Source: JAFLCM01 sp964510955 (GTDB taxonomy: Bacteria > Planctomycetota > Phycisphaerae > Phycisphaerales > UBA1924). From it: 61,601 bases of DNA. A program made the translations under genes and the position numbers. Below are positions 34,488-43,146 of this stretch, piece after piece (the first letter of the stretch is position 1; every line of letters starts with the position of its first letter). The notes below the pieces were generated by a model. It saw nothing but the letters and a program-made list of their open reading frames with translations, did not search any database and was not told where the DNA came from. The stretch is taken from NCBI GenBank assembly GCA_964510955.1, contig CAZEDW010000024.1:1-61601 (forward strand), in the 5' to 3' direction.

Positions 34488-35798
34488 TCAGTTTCGCACG
34501 TCGGTGGTCATGACGTGGATTTCCATCTCGCCGCCGTCCTCGCCCGCGTCGGTGCCGGGCCCCGGCCCGCGCCGCTCGCGCTTGGGGGGCAGCTTCGCTT
34601 TCTGAGAGTCCGTGAGCGTGGACTTGATCTTGTCGAGCGTCTTATTTTCCATCTCCCGCTTGGCAGCGCGGGCCTTTTTGACGGCCTCGGGCTCGTCGCC
34701 CATGCGGACCATCATCGCCCCGTTGGGGCCGTTCATCATGCCTCCCCGGTCGCCGCTGGAATCGGCGTCGGCGATGGCCTTGGCCAAAGCCTCATTCGCG
34801 GGCGCCAGGTCATGCTGGTACTGCTCCTGGATCGACTTGAGGGCCGATTGCTGGTCGCCGCTCAGGTCGCCCATGGCGAGCGCCGCTTGCATCGCCTTCG
34901 ACGTGTACGACTCACGGTAGACATCCGGAAAGGTCTGCTTCTTGACCTCGTCGGCCCACTTCGACGCCAGGCCCTCGCCCAGCACGCCCTGGATTTCACG
35001 GGCGAACTTGGAGTTCACGTCGCGAACGCCCAGCGATTTCTCGCGGACCGCGGCCATCGCCTTCTGCATGGCCTCCGGGTCCATCGGCCCGTCGCGACCA
35101 GGGCCGCCGCGAACGGGGTTGTCCGCCTGCGCCTTGGCCTTCTCCTGCAGTGCCTTGTCGAGCTCGTTCTCGTACTGCTCGAACAGGCTTCTGAGCTGCT
35201 CGGGGGCGCCGGCAAACGTGGGGCCGCCGATCACGCCGGTCTTCTCTCCCACCTTGACCAGGTCGACCGATTCGCCAGAGAGCCCCATGAACCCGGGGGT
35301 GTTCGACTCACGCCGCCGGAGCTTTTCCAGCCGACCCCAGTTGGCGTCCTGCTCGGGTGTCAGCAGCAGCTTCAGGTCGCTCAGGAAGTTCCTCTCAAGC
35401 TCGGCCCGCTTGTCGCGGAGCTTGCCCATCACCGCGGGCATCTTGTCGCGGAACACCGAGGGGTCGCGCGACTCCTGAAACTCGGCCTGGATCTCGTCCA
35501 TCTTCTCGCGTGTTTCCTTGGCGAGTGGGGTGAACTCGCCGACCATCGCCTCCACCATGCTCTTGGCCGACGCCTTCTGTTCCTCGGTCAGGTTGAGGAG
35601 CTGGGCGTAGCGATCGACGTCGCGCGTGGCGACCGGCGCCCGGAACTGCGAACCGCCCCCCGGACCTCCCCCGGTCGAGGAGAACGTGAAGGCCTGCCTG
35701 GCCTCGGCGTTCGGCGTGGAAACGCTCAGGCCGGCGAAAGCCAGCAGGAGGGCGGGAACCAAAGCCGCGACGCGGCCCGTTTGGATGGTGCAGGGCAT
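34488..35798 (-). CDS. Exported LTxxQ-motif protein, array paralogue 1
   Basis: A 436-residue protein with a signal peptide (ALVPALLLAFAGLSVSTPNAEA). The mature chain is mostly charged helix with LTxxQ-type motifs: LTEEQ (70-74), LTPEQ (146-150), LSGDQ (312-316) and LTDSQ (395-399). Between them are segments shared with its neighbours: FLSDLKLLLTPEQDANWGRL, SGESVDLVK, LFEQYENELDKAL, VNSKFAREIQ. LTxxQ motifs recall Spy and CpxP, small periplasmic chaperones, but this chain is two to three times longer. GGAG precedes the ATG. Function unknown; periplasmic folding or stress role is an inference. Confidence 0.85.
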   Translation of the reverse strand: MPCTIQTGRVAALVPALLLAFAGLSVSTPNAEARQAFTFSSTGGGPGGGSQFRAPVATRDVDRYAQLLNLTEEQKASAKSMVEAMVGEFTPLAKETREKMDEIQAEFQESRDPSVFRDKMPAVMGKLRDKRAELERNFLSDLKLLLTPEQDANWGRLEKLRRRESNTPGFMGLSGESVDLVKVGEKTGVIGGPTFAGAPEQLRSLFEQYENELDKALQEKAKAQADNPVRGGPGRDGPMDPEAMQKAMAAVREKSLGVRDVNSKFAREIQGVLGEGLASKWADEVKKQTFPDVYRESYTSKAMQAALAMGDLSGDQQSALKSIQEQYQHDLAPANEALAKAIADADSSGDRGGMMNGPNGAMMVRMGDEPEAVKKARAAKREMENKTLDKIKSTLTDSQKAKLPPKRERRGPGPGTDAGEDGGEMEIHVMTTDVRN

Positions 35799-35985
35799 GA
35801 GGGGTCTCCAGGCTCTCTTCAGAAAGCGAGCGCAACCAACCGCTCGCGCTTTGGCCAAGACGCGCCGGGCGTATCAATCCGTCACGGGGGCGGATTGTAG
35901 GGATTTGTTGGGATCGTCGCGGTGCTGAACGGGTCGCGCGAATAGCTCGATTCGTATCAGGCTAAGGATTGCCCCGGCGTCCGGA

Positions 35986-37227
35986 TCAGCTCCCCGAGCG
36001 CCCCGCTCCCTGCCCGCCGCCGGTGCCGCCGCCCCCGCCCGGCAACATCCGGCGCCAGTTGCCCTGCTGGGGCTTTTCCGGAAGCTTGGCCTGCTGGGCC
36101 TCGTTGAGGACCGCCTTGACCTTGTCGTACGTGGCGCTCTCGAGTTCGCGGCGCTGGTCGCGCACTTCCTGCGAGCCGTCGTTGCCGCCGCCGCCCATGC
36201 CGAACATCTGCATGGCGGTGCGCTTCATCTCGGTCTCCTCGATGGAGGCGGCTTGTTTCTCCTGCAGGCCCGAGAGCTGAGTCTCGAACGAAGTCTTGAT
36301 CGTCGTGAGCTGGGTCTTCTGGTCTTCGGAAAGGTCGCCCAACCCCAGCGCGGTGTCGAGTGCTCGAGTGGCAAAGGTCGCGCGGTAGACGCGCGGGAAG
36401 CTGGCCTTCTTCACTTCTTTTTCAAAGTCAGGCTGCGCCTTCTCGGGCAGGCCGGCCCCAACCTGGCGGGCGAAGCGCTTGTTCACGTCCTTCACCTTGG
36501 CGGCCGCGTCGCGCGACTTGCTGAACAGCGCCTCGATCTTGTCCATCTGCTGGTTCATCCAGAGCTGCATGCCCTGTTCCATCCCCTCCTGATACGCCTT
36601 GTCGCGCTCGGTCAGGGCGCGATCAAGCTCGCCCTCGTACTGGTCCAGCAGCGGCTGCACCGCCTGGCGGTCGGCGTCGGTCAGCGATTTCAGGTCGTGC
36701 ACGATCTTGATGAGGTCGACGGTTTCACCGCTGACCAGGCCGCCGCGCGGCGCGGACTTCTCCCGCCGGTGGGCGCGCTCGACCGCGGGCCACTTCGCGG
36801 CCTGGTCGTCGGTGAGCAGCAGCTTCAGGTCGTCGAAGTACTGCTTCTCGATCTTCTCGACCTTCTGCTGGAAGCCGCTCATCAGCTTGGGCGCGTTGCG
36901 CCACAGGCTGTTGTCGCCCGAATCCTGCGCCTCGTTGCGCATCGACTCGAAGGCCTGGCGCATCTCCTGGCGGATCGAGTTGAAGTCGCCGTTGAACCCC
37001 TCGAGCATGCTCTTGGCGCTCTCGAGCTGGTCCGGGGTGAGCTTCAGAAGCTCCCCGTACCGTTCGATTTCCTTGGAGTTGATGGTCGGCTCGTCAAGCC
37101 CGCCGAACATCCCGCGCCCGGGCTGGGCATTGGCGGTCGGGGTGAACACAAGGGTCGCGGCGGCGGCCAAGGCGCACGCCCAGATGCACGCGGCGCGGCG
37201 TGCCAAGGAACTGAGTGTCTTCGTCAC
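35986..37227 (-). CDS. Exported LTxxQ-motif protein, array paralogue 2
   Basis: A 413-residue paralogue of the previous gene. Signal peptide at 9-34 (ending PTANA). LTPDQ (63-67), LTDDQ (138-142), LSEDQ (299-303) and LNEAQ (374-378) occupy the same relative places. Shared blocks: YFDDLKLLLTDDQAAKWPAVE, SGETVDLIK, LLDQYEGELDRAL, VNKRFARQ and FPRVYRATFATRALDTALGLGDLS. The C-terminus is Gly-rich. The start is GTG 37227, 6 nt after a strong GAGGAG. It is the closest relative of paralogue 1 in the array; the intergenic gaps suggest independent transcripts. Confidence 0.85.
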   Translation of the reverse strand: MTKTLSSLARRAACIWACALAAAATLVFTPTANAQPGRGMFGGLDEPTINSKEIERYGELLKLTPDQLESAKSMLEGFNGDFNSIRQEMRQAFESMRNEAQDSGDNSLWRNAPKLMSGFQQKVEKIEKQYFDDLKLLLTDDQAAKWPAVERAHRREKSAPRGGLVSGETVDLIKIVHDLKSLTDADRQAVQPLLDQYEGELDRALTERDKAYQEGMEQGMQLWMNQQMDKIEALFSKSRDAAAKVKDVNKRFARQVGAGLPEKAQPDFEKEVKKASFPRVYRATFATRALDTALGLGDLSEDQKTQLTTIKTSFETQLSGLQEKQAASIEETEMKRTAMQMFGMGGGGNDGSQEVRDQRRELESATYDKVKAVLNEAQQAKLPEKPQQGNWRRMLPGGGGGTGGGQGAGRSGS

Positions 37228-37489
37228 GGCGAACTCCTCACGAGGGAAACGGCACAAACCCCGGCTACCCGTGGGCCAGGGTGTCGTACCCAAAGCTCAA
37301 CCACTGGGGCGGGAGATTGTTGCACCCTCACAGCCGCCGGACGAATCCTGCGGCGGCTGGCTCCGGTCTGGTTGGTGCGAATGGATGGCGTTCCGGGAAA
37401 GGGTCAGCGGCTCTCCCCGGCCCACCCGAGACGGTGCCGGCACACCTCTATCCCCTCCGGACGGGCGGCTTTGACTCCTCCAGCGGCGG

Positions 37490-37756
37490 CTATTCCCGTG
37501 CCCGCTCCGCGAAACGGCGGGCGGCCGAGTCCAAGGCCCCCGCGACCACTGCATCCTCCAACTGGTGCCGGTCCATTCGACGGACCAGCGACATGACCGC
37601 GTTCACCAGTTCCACCCGCGCCGCGACCAGGTCGGCGGCGGGGGTGGGATTGCTTTCGGGTACCTGTCCTCGCCACGCGGCGACCGCCTGGGACCACAGG
37701 CCGCGGCCTGTCGTGCACAAATCGTCGGTATCGCAGAAGCAGCAGGCGGATTCCAT
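37490..37756 (-). CDS. Small hypothetical protein with N-terminal Cys cluster
   Basis: An 88-residue ORF inside the LTxxQ array. The N-terminus MESACCFCDTDDLC holds four cysteines in 14 residues. The rest is helical (VAARVELVNAVMSLVRRMDRHQLEDAVVAGAL). No signal peptide or membrane helix. A GGAG is placed 8 nt before the ATG, and this start is better than the longer ORF. A metal site or redox role would fit the Cys cluster, but no family is recognised. Coding status is likely rather than certain. Confidence 0.55.
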   Translation of the reverse strand: MESACCFCDTDDLCTTGRGLWSQAVAAWRGQVPESNPTPAADLVAARVELVNAVMSLVRRMDRHQLEDAVVAGALDSAARRFAERARE

Positions 37757-38118
37757 GGGTTCGTCTCCAGGCGGTTTCGTCGGTGGGAAGCCCACCGGGA
37801 ACAACGAGATGGCGTTGAATACACCTCGCCGCTCACGCGATTTGGTGGCGACGGCCCGCTTCTGTTCCGAACAAGTTCCTAATCAAGGAGACGAAGTGGG
37901 CGACGCCTCGCCATAGACAAGCGCCAACGGCGCGAGTGCGAGACGGGATCCGGAAGGAAATCGGGAAAAAAACTTGTTCGCCCGGCGCGACGCCGAGAGT
38001 GGCTTCCGTGGATGGGTGAAAGCAGGTCGAACGACGCGGCGCCGACCGGTGAGGGCGGCCCGCCGGCTCAAACTGTTAACGGAACACCTGCGCTGGCTCC
38101 CCCCCCCGGGGAGGGGGC
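37757..38118. other. Intergenic region, no gene seen
   Basis: A 362-bp gap between array paralogue 3 and the small Cys gene. It contains a run of A's next to a TTGTTCG (about 37967-37980), a possible minus-strand promoter element for the small gene upstream sequence, and a GC hairpin with a C9 tract (38099-38107) directly after the paralogue 3 stop. No coding frame is convincing. Confidence 0.45.
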
Positions 38119-39360
38119 CTACTCGTCGAAGGTGGGCTTGGCGGTCTCGACCTTTTTCAGCGGAGCGGGGAGCTGGGCGAGCTGTTCCGGGGTGAGGATG
38201 GCGCGGAGCTTCTCGACGGCCTTCCTGTCCGCCTCGCCCTTTTTGGTGCTGAGGTCCATCCATGCGGTCTGGTCGAAGTACATCTGCTGGACCGCCGTCG
38301 GGTCGTCGCTCTTGGAGCCCTCCTCCATCTTCTTGTCCATGGTCTGCGCGTACTTCTCATACACGCCCAGCAGCTCCTTATCGTGCTCCTCCATCGTCGC
38401 TTCGATCTGCTGCTTCTGCTCGCCGGTGCAGTCGCTCAGCTTCGTCGCCTTGTCCACCGCCTTGGTGAGCGAGGCCTGCCCCGGCATCATCCCCTCCATC
38501 ATGCTGTAGGCGCTCTTGTAGTACGCCACCTGGAAGCGGTTTCGTTTGTTCTCGGGAACCAGCGGTGTCAGCTTCTTGAACGCCGCCGTGTTCACTTCCG
38601 CTGCCTTGCGGGATTTCTCGTTCATCTGCTTGACGATCTGGAGTTGCATCTTCTGCATCTCCGCGGCGTCCTTGTTGGCCATGTCCTTCATCATCTCCGT
38701 CTGCTTGGCCTCGAGTTCCTTGCGGAACTGGGCCATCTCATTCATCGAACGGTCGATGTCCTCCTCGTAGCGGTCCATGGCGGCCTTCAGCTCGTCGGGC
38801 AACGGGTCGTTCCCCATCACGCCCTCAACGATGGACACCAGGTCGGCACGCGCGGAGTTGAACATTGCCGTGCGCGTGCCCTCCTTGCGCCGGACGCGGC
38901 GCTCGATCTTGACCCAGTTGTCCATGAGGTCGGGCGGGACCATCGCCTTGAGGTCCTCCAGGAAGCTTTCCTTGAGCTTCTTGGTGTGCTTGCTGTATTG
39001 CTCATAAACCGGCCCCGCCTCGGCCCAGACCTTGGGGTCATAGCCGCCGCCGGACTTCTCCTGAAGCGACTTCTGGTACTCCCGGATTTTCTTGGTGGCG
39101 GTGTCGTATTGACCGCGATAGGCCGTGAACAGATCGAGCACCGCCTGGCGCTGGTCGGGCTTGAGCCCAAGCACCTTGATAAACCCTTCGGCGTCGCCGC
39201 GGGTGAGCGCATCGGAGTACATATCCATCGCGGCTTCCTGGGCGTCGGCGATGGCGTCCTCAACCTGTCGAGCGAGGGCGTGGCGAGACGCAACCAGCCC
39301 GGTCGCGGATGCAATCACCACGGTCGCAGCACAGAGAGCACGATGAAAATGGGTCCGCAT
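38119..39360 (-). CDS. Exported LTxxQ-motif protein, array paralogue 3
   Basis: A 413-residue, more diverged member. Signal peptide at 7-31 (ending ASRHALA). Motifs: LKPDQ (66-70), a degenerate block FLEDLKAMVPPDLMDNWVKIE, RYEEDIDRSMNEM, VNTAAFKKL, a CTGEQ element and a C-terminal LTPEQLAQLP. The middle is Met-rich (EMMKDMANKDAAEMQKMQLQ), which could bind copper or hydrophobic partners. ATG 39360 follows GGAG. Same block order as paralogues 1 and 2 shows common descent despite low identity. Confidence 0.83.
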   Translation of the reverse strand: MRTHFHRALCAATVVIASATGLVASRHALARQVEDAIADAQEAAMDMYSDALTRGDAEGFIKVLGLKPDQRQAVLDLFTAYRGQYDTATKKIREYQKSLQEKSGGGYDPKVWAEAGPVYEQYSKHTKKLKESFLEDLKAMVPPDLMDNWVKIERRVRRKEGTRTAMFNSARADLVSIVEGVMGNDPLPDELKAAMDRYEEDIDRSMNEMAQFRKELEAKQTEMMKDMANKDAAEMQKMQLQIVKQMNEKSRKAAEVNTAAFKKLTPLVPENKRNRFQVAYYKSAYSMMEGMMPGQASLTKAVDKATKLSDCTGEQKQQIEATMEEHDKELLGVYEKYAQTMDKKMEEGSKSDDPTAVQQMYFDQTAWMDLSTKKGEADRKAVEKLRAILTPEQLAQLPAPLKKVETAKPTFDE

Positions 39361-39516
39361 GGGATTGCTCCGTCCACCGTAGTTTCAAACGCGCAGCGAA
39401 CGGTGGGTCAACACTGTACCCGTCTGGACTGCACTGGGTTCCAACAAACTCCCGAACTGGAGCCGATCTATCCTCGGTCTTGCGTGGCGAGAAGGCCAGT
39501 GCCATTTGTCTTGCTT

Positions 39517-40680
39517 CTACTCAAACTCCAGATTTGGCAATGACTGCACCTTGCGTCGTGCGCCGACCTCGGTCAGTTGCTCCTCAGTCAGCGCCTCGGA
39601 AAGGGCCGTCGAGACTCGGTCTTCGAGCTTCTCGTACCCCTTGACCAGCTCAGGGGGTGGCTCAGGGTTGTTGCCCTTGGCGGCCAGCTCGTCGGGTTTC
39701 GCCTTCCGCTCCCACTCCTCGAATGCCCGGGCCGCCTGGTCGGCCAGCCGCAGGTGCTCGTGCTCGATGTCTTTCAGGAGCGATTCCAACTTCGCCTTGG
39801 TCACGCCGGTCAGCCCAGGCAGCTCCAGCGCCTTGCGCACCGGCTCCTCGGCGGGGGTTTTTTCGTACAGCCATGGGTAGGCCTGCTGCGACACTTTTCG
39901 ACGCAGCTTGAGAGCGACCTCCTCCGGGAGCGCGTCCTCGAGCGCCCGCGAGCTCCGGACACACAGGACGCGCTCTTCTCGAACAATCGCCCGCCAGTCC
40001 CTGTACAGAGCCTTGGTCGCCGCGCCGTCTTCGCTGCTGGTCGCCCTCAGATTCTCCGCCATGTGCCCGCGGATGAACGCCGCCTTGCGTTGCAGCACCG
40101 CGTCCATCGCCTGCTCCCAGTCGTCGAGCTGCGATTTCAGTTTGCCCCGCTGCTCGGGCGAAAGCAGCGGGGGAGGGCCGTCCACCACCGCGAGCAGGTC
40201 CGCGGTCTTCTCCTCGTACACGGGCCCGAGCATCTGAGAGCGCCGCAACGCCCGCATCGCGTCCTCCCACTTGGACGACTGTTCGGTTGTCAGCAGCAAC
40301 CGGAGATCATCAAGGAACTGCTGTGCCAGCCGCTCGGCGTGGGCGGCGTACTTCAACGTCCCCTGATCTTTGCGCGCCAGGACTTCCGGGTCTTTCTGCT
40401 TGCGCTCGAGCATCGCGTCGGCGAGGCGGCACCAGTCACGGTATTTCGCCGCGGCCTGCTGGTGCTGGGCGACATAGGCGGCGTGCAGGTCGCCGGCGCC
40501 CTTGCGCTGCTCGTCGCTCATGCCGAGCGCCGCTTCCATGCGCGTCAGCGCCACAGAAGAGACCATGGGGGCGTCGGGATCGCCGCCGATCCACCAGGGA
40601 GGGCGGGGGGAGCAGGCGGGCAGCACCATCAGTGCCACGAGCGTGGCGAAGCCGGCAACGAACCGAATGAAACGTCCCAC
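39517..40680 (-). CDS. LTxxQ-motif lipoprotein, array paralogue 4
   Basis: A 387-residue member with a lipobox (VLPAC, Cys23), so membrane-tethered where the other three are soluble exports. Motifs: MSDEQ, LTTEQ (in FLDDLRLLLTTEQSSKWEDAM), LSPEQ and LTEEQ near the C-terminus. Shared block KSQLDDWEQAMDAVL matches LFEQYENELDKAL of paralogue 1. Trp/Pro-rich tether PRPPWWIGG after the lipid Cys. Its ATG is 3 bp downstream of the proC stop on the minus strand, so it may be cotranscribed with proC. Confidence 0.83.
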   Translation of the reverse strand: MGRFIRFVAGFATLVALMVLPACSPRPPWWIGGDPDAPMVSSVALTRMEAALGMSDEQRKGAGDLHAAYVAQHQQAAAKYRDWCRLADAMLERKQKDPEVLARKDQGTLKYAAHAERLAQQFLDDLRLLLTTEQSSKWEDAMRALRRSQMLGPVYEEKTADLLAVVDGPPPLLSPEQRGKLKSQLDDWEQAMDAVLQRKAAFIRGHMAENLRATSSEDGAATKALYRDWRAIVREERVLCVRSSRALEDALPEEVALKLRRKVSQQAYPWLYEKTPAEEPVRKALELPGLTGVTKAKLESLLKDIEHEHLRLADQAARAFEEWERKAKPDELAAKGNNPEPPPELVKGYEKLEDRVSTALSEALTEEQLTEVGARRKVQSLPNLEFE

Positions 40681-40683
40681 GCC

Positions 40684-41526
40684 TTAGCCTCCCGCGAGTT
40701 CATGCCCCCGGGCGGTGGCGGCCACAATGGCGCCGCGAACAGCCTCGGAGACCGACGCTTTCTCGAGTACGCCCACCGCCGCCTCTGTCGTGCCCCCCTT
40801 GCTGGTCACCGCGGTCCGGAGCGAGGCGGGACTTTCGCCCGGTGACAGCTTGAGCAGCGACGCGGAACCCAGAAGCGTCTGGCGGACCAGCCTGTCGGCC
40901 GCGTCGTCGGCCAGGCCCGCCTCAACGGCGCCCCTGATCATCGCCTCGGCAAGATAGAACAGGTAAGCCGGGCCGGAGCCGGAGACCGCCGTCACGGCGT
41001 CCATCGCCGCTTCCGGCACCATCTCGACGACCGGGCCGACGCCACGGAACAGCGTGAGCGTCAAGGCCTCGTCGCCGGGGCGTGCGCCGGTGCCGAGGGC
41101 GACCGCCGTCGCGCCCTGGCCGATGCGGGCCGGCGTGTTGGGCATGGCCCGGATGACGCGGGCCGAGCCGCCCAGGGCTGCCTGCACTTTGGCGCTGGGT
41201 GTGCCGGCGAGGATGGTGATCGCCACGCCACGAAATCCGCTGAATCCCTCGGCGGCCCATTGAGCCGACACGCCCCCGAGGGACTGCGGCTTGACGGCGA
41301 GCAGCACCTGGGTCGCATCGGGAATCATCCCGCCCCATGTGCCGGCGACCTCACCAAGGGACCCCACGGCGCGCACGCCGGCGTCCGCGAACGCGGAGCG
41401 TGCCCCGGCGTCCGGCTCAACCACAACGAACCGCTCGGCCCGCATCACATCCCGCTCGACACATCCCAGCACGAGGGCTCGGGCCATGTTGCCGCCGCCG
41501 ATGACTAGCAGGAACTGGGCGCTCAC
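40684..41526 (-). CDS. proC: Pyrroline-5-carboxylate reductase
   Basis: A 280-residue NAD(P)H-dependent enzyme for the last step of proline synthesis. The N-terminal Rossmann motif is VIGGGNMARAL. AVKPQSL and MPNTPARIG are conserved cofactor-loop segments. The C-terminal signature is SGSGPAYLFYLAEAM ... GSASLLKLSPGESPASLRTAVTSKGGTTEAAV. I start at GTG 41526 (VSAQFLLVIGGG), the usual family N-terminus. It is divergent from accA by 57 bp. Confidence 0.95.
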   Translation of the reverse strand: MSAQFLLVIGGGNMARALVLGCVERDVMRAERFVVVEPDAGARSAFADAGVRAVGSLGEVAGTWGGMIPDATQVLLAVKPQSLGGVSAQWAAEGFSGFRGVAITILAGTPSAKVQAALGGSARVIRAMPNTPARIGQGATAVALGTGARPGDEALTLTLFRGVGPVVEMVPEAAMDAVTAVSGSGPAYLFYLAEAMIRGAVEAGLADDAADRLVRQTLLGSASLLKLSPGESPASLRTAVTSKGGTTEAAVGVLEKASVSEAVRGAIVAATARGHELAGG

Positions 41527-41583
41527 AGCGGGATGGTAACCCAGTCTCCCGGCCACCCGGCGATCCCTACAATGCCCCCGCTC

Positions 41584-42702
41584 ATGGCCATTACCTACGC
41601 CCTGGATTTCGAGAAGCCTCTCGCCGAGCTGGAGAAGCAGATCGCCGAGCTGCAGGCCGGTGCGACCCAGGGGTCGCGCACGCCCGCTGGTGCGGTCGCC
41701 GTGGCGGAGGCGCCCGAGGCCCCGGCCGAACCCGCCAAGAAACCCGGACGCAAGAAGACAAAGGCCGACGGAGTCGAGGCCTCCGGTGAAGCGGCTTCAG
41801 TGTCTCTTTCGGCGCCCCCCGCCGAGCCCGGCGCGCGGCTCGCATGGCTCCGAAGCGAGCACCAGCGTCGCCTCGGTGACATCTACTCAAACCTTTCTGC
41901 CTGGCAGACTGTCCGCGTCGCCCGCCACCCGCAGCGCCCGCAGTTCCGAGATTACGTCTCGCTGTTGTGCAAGGACTTCTGCGAGCTGCACGGCGACCGT
42001 CGCTTCGGCGACGACCCGGCCATCGTCACCGGCTTTGCGCGCGTCGGCTCGCACAAGGTGATGCTCATCGGGCACCACAAGGGCCGCGACACGCAGGAGC
42101 GGCTGGCGTGCCACTTCGGTTGCGCCCACCCCGAGGGCTACCGCAAGGCGCTGCTCAAGATGAAGCTGGCCGAGAAGTTCGGGCTTCCGATCGTGACGTT
42201 CGTGGACACTCCCGGCGCGTACCCCGGGCTGGGGGCCGAGCAACGCGGACAGGCCGAGGCCATCGCGGTGAATCTGATGGAGATGAGCCGGCTCGAGGTA
42301 CCGGTGCTGTCGATCATCATCGGCGAGGGTGGCTCCGGCGGGGCGCTGGGGATCGCCGTCGCCGACCGCGTGGCCATGCTCCAGCACGCTTGGTACTCCG
42401 TGATCAGCCCCGAAGGTTGCGCGGCGATCCTCTGGAAAGTCGCCAACGAGCAGACCAACACCGAGGCCGCCCGCGCCCTCAACCTCACCGCGAGCGACAA
42501 CCTCCGCCTGGGAATCGTTGACGACGTGATCCCCGAACCCGTCGGCGGCGCCCACCGCGACCCGCGAGCCACCGCCGCCGCGATCGAGCTCTGGGTGGCC
42601 CAGTCGCTCACCGAACTCAAGAAGACCAAGCCCGCCCAACTTGTCGCCAAACGCTACGAGCGGTTCCGAAAGCTCGGTCGCTACGCCGAACTCCGCGACT
42701 GA
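41584..42702 (+). CDS. accA: Acetyl-CoA carboxylase carboxyltransferase subunit alpha
   Basis: A 372-residue subunit transferring carboxyl from biotin to acetyl-CoA, with AccD, for fatty acid synthesis. It starts ITYALDFEKPLAELEKQI as in family members. Conserved downstream segments include RHPQRPQFRDYV, HKGRDT, PEGYRKALLKMKLAEKFGLPIVTFVDTPGAYPG, GEGGSGGALGIA and YSVISPEGCAAILWK. It is about 50 residues longer than E. coli AccA owing to an Ala/Pro/Lys-rich insertion at about 25-82. An ATG at 41572 is an alternative start. AccD is not nearby. Confidence 0.95.
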   Translation: MAITYALDFEKPLAELEKQIAELQAGATQGSRTPAGAVAVAEAPEAPAEPAKKPGRKKTKADGVEASGEAASVSLSAPPAEPGARLAWLRSEHQRRLGDIYSNLSAWQTVRVARHPQRPQFRDYVSLLCKDFCELHGDRRFGDDPAIVTGFARVGSHKVMLIGHHKGRDTQERLACHFGCAHPEGYRKALLKMKLAEKFGLPIVTFVDTPGAYPGLGAEQRGQAEAIAVNLMEMSRLEVPVLSIIIGEGGSGGALGIAVADRVAMLQHAWYSVISPEGCAAILWKVANEQTNTEAARALNLTASDNLRLGIVDDVIPEPVGGAHRDPRATAAAIELWVAQSLTELKKTKPAQLVAKRYERFRKLGRYAELRD

Positions 42703-42750
42703 TCGTCTTGCCTGATGCCTCCATGCCTCCTGTCTTCATGCCTCCCCCCC

Positions 42751-43116
42751 ATGCTCATCCGTAACATCAACGAAGCCGCCGAGAAACCCGTCCAAATGGA
42801 CGGCGTGAAGGGCGTCCAGATGGCCGTCATGTGCGGGCGCGAGCACGGCGCACCGAACTTCGCCCTGCGGTCGTTCCGGGTTGAGCCCGGCGGCCACTCG
42901 CCCCGCCACGCGCACGATTACGAGCACGAGGTGTTTATCGTCGACGGCGGCGGCGAGGTGCTGCTGGAGGGGGCGTACCGCCCGCTGAAGCAGGGCGACG
43001 TCGTCTACGTCCCCGCCGACCACGAGCACCAGTTCCGCGCGGGCCCGGCGGGGATGCGTTTTCTGTGTCTCGTCCCGGTCTCCCGCAACTGCGGCGACCC
43101 GACGCCGGGGAGCTGA
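42751..43116 (+). CDS. Cupin-domain protein
   Basis: A 121-residue single cupin barrel. Metal ligands appear in the first cupin motif HSPRHAHDYEHEVFIVDG (three His and a Glu) and the second in PADHEHQFRAG. It may be a sensor or small oxygenase/isomerase; substrate unknown. The start follows three ATGCCTCC copies (42715-42745), a short repetitive leader. The end of the gene lies in the 14-bp tandem repeat at 43101. Converges with lpxI. Confidence 0.85.
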   Translation: MLIRNINEAAEKPVQMDGVKGVQMAVMCGREHGAPNFALRSFRVEPGGHSPRHAHDYEHEVFIVDGGGEVLLEGAYRPLKQGDVVYVPADHEHQFRAGPAGMRFLCLVPVSRNCGDPTPGS

Positions 43117-43142
43117 CGCCGGGGGGCTGACGCCGGGGGGCT
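43101..43142. repeat. Three 14-bp tandem repeats at a convergent gene junction
   Basis: Units GACGCCGGGGAGCT, GACGCCGGGGGGCT and GACGCCGGGGGGCT, with a partial fourth. The first carries the cupin stop (TGA at 43114-43116), and the array ends 4 bp before the lpxI stop on the other strand. Copy-number change would alter only the spacer, since each unit boundary repeats the TGA. Confidence 0.85.
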
Positions 43143-43146
43143 GACG

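Noticed and set aside
38096..38120. Terminator after array paralogue 3
   Set aside because: A strong GC stem is possible but no T-run follows on the minus strand, so it was only mentioned in the intergenic entry.
43101..43142. Possible CRISPR-like array
   Set aside because: Units are contiguous 14-mers with no spacers; a plain tandem repeat.
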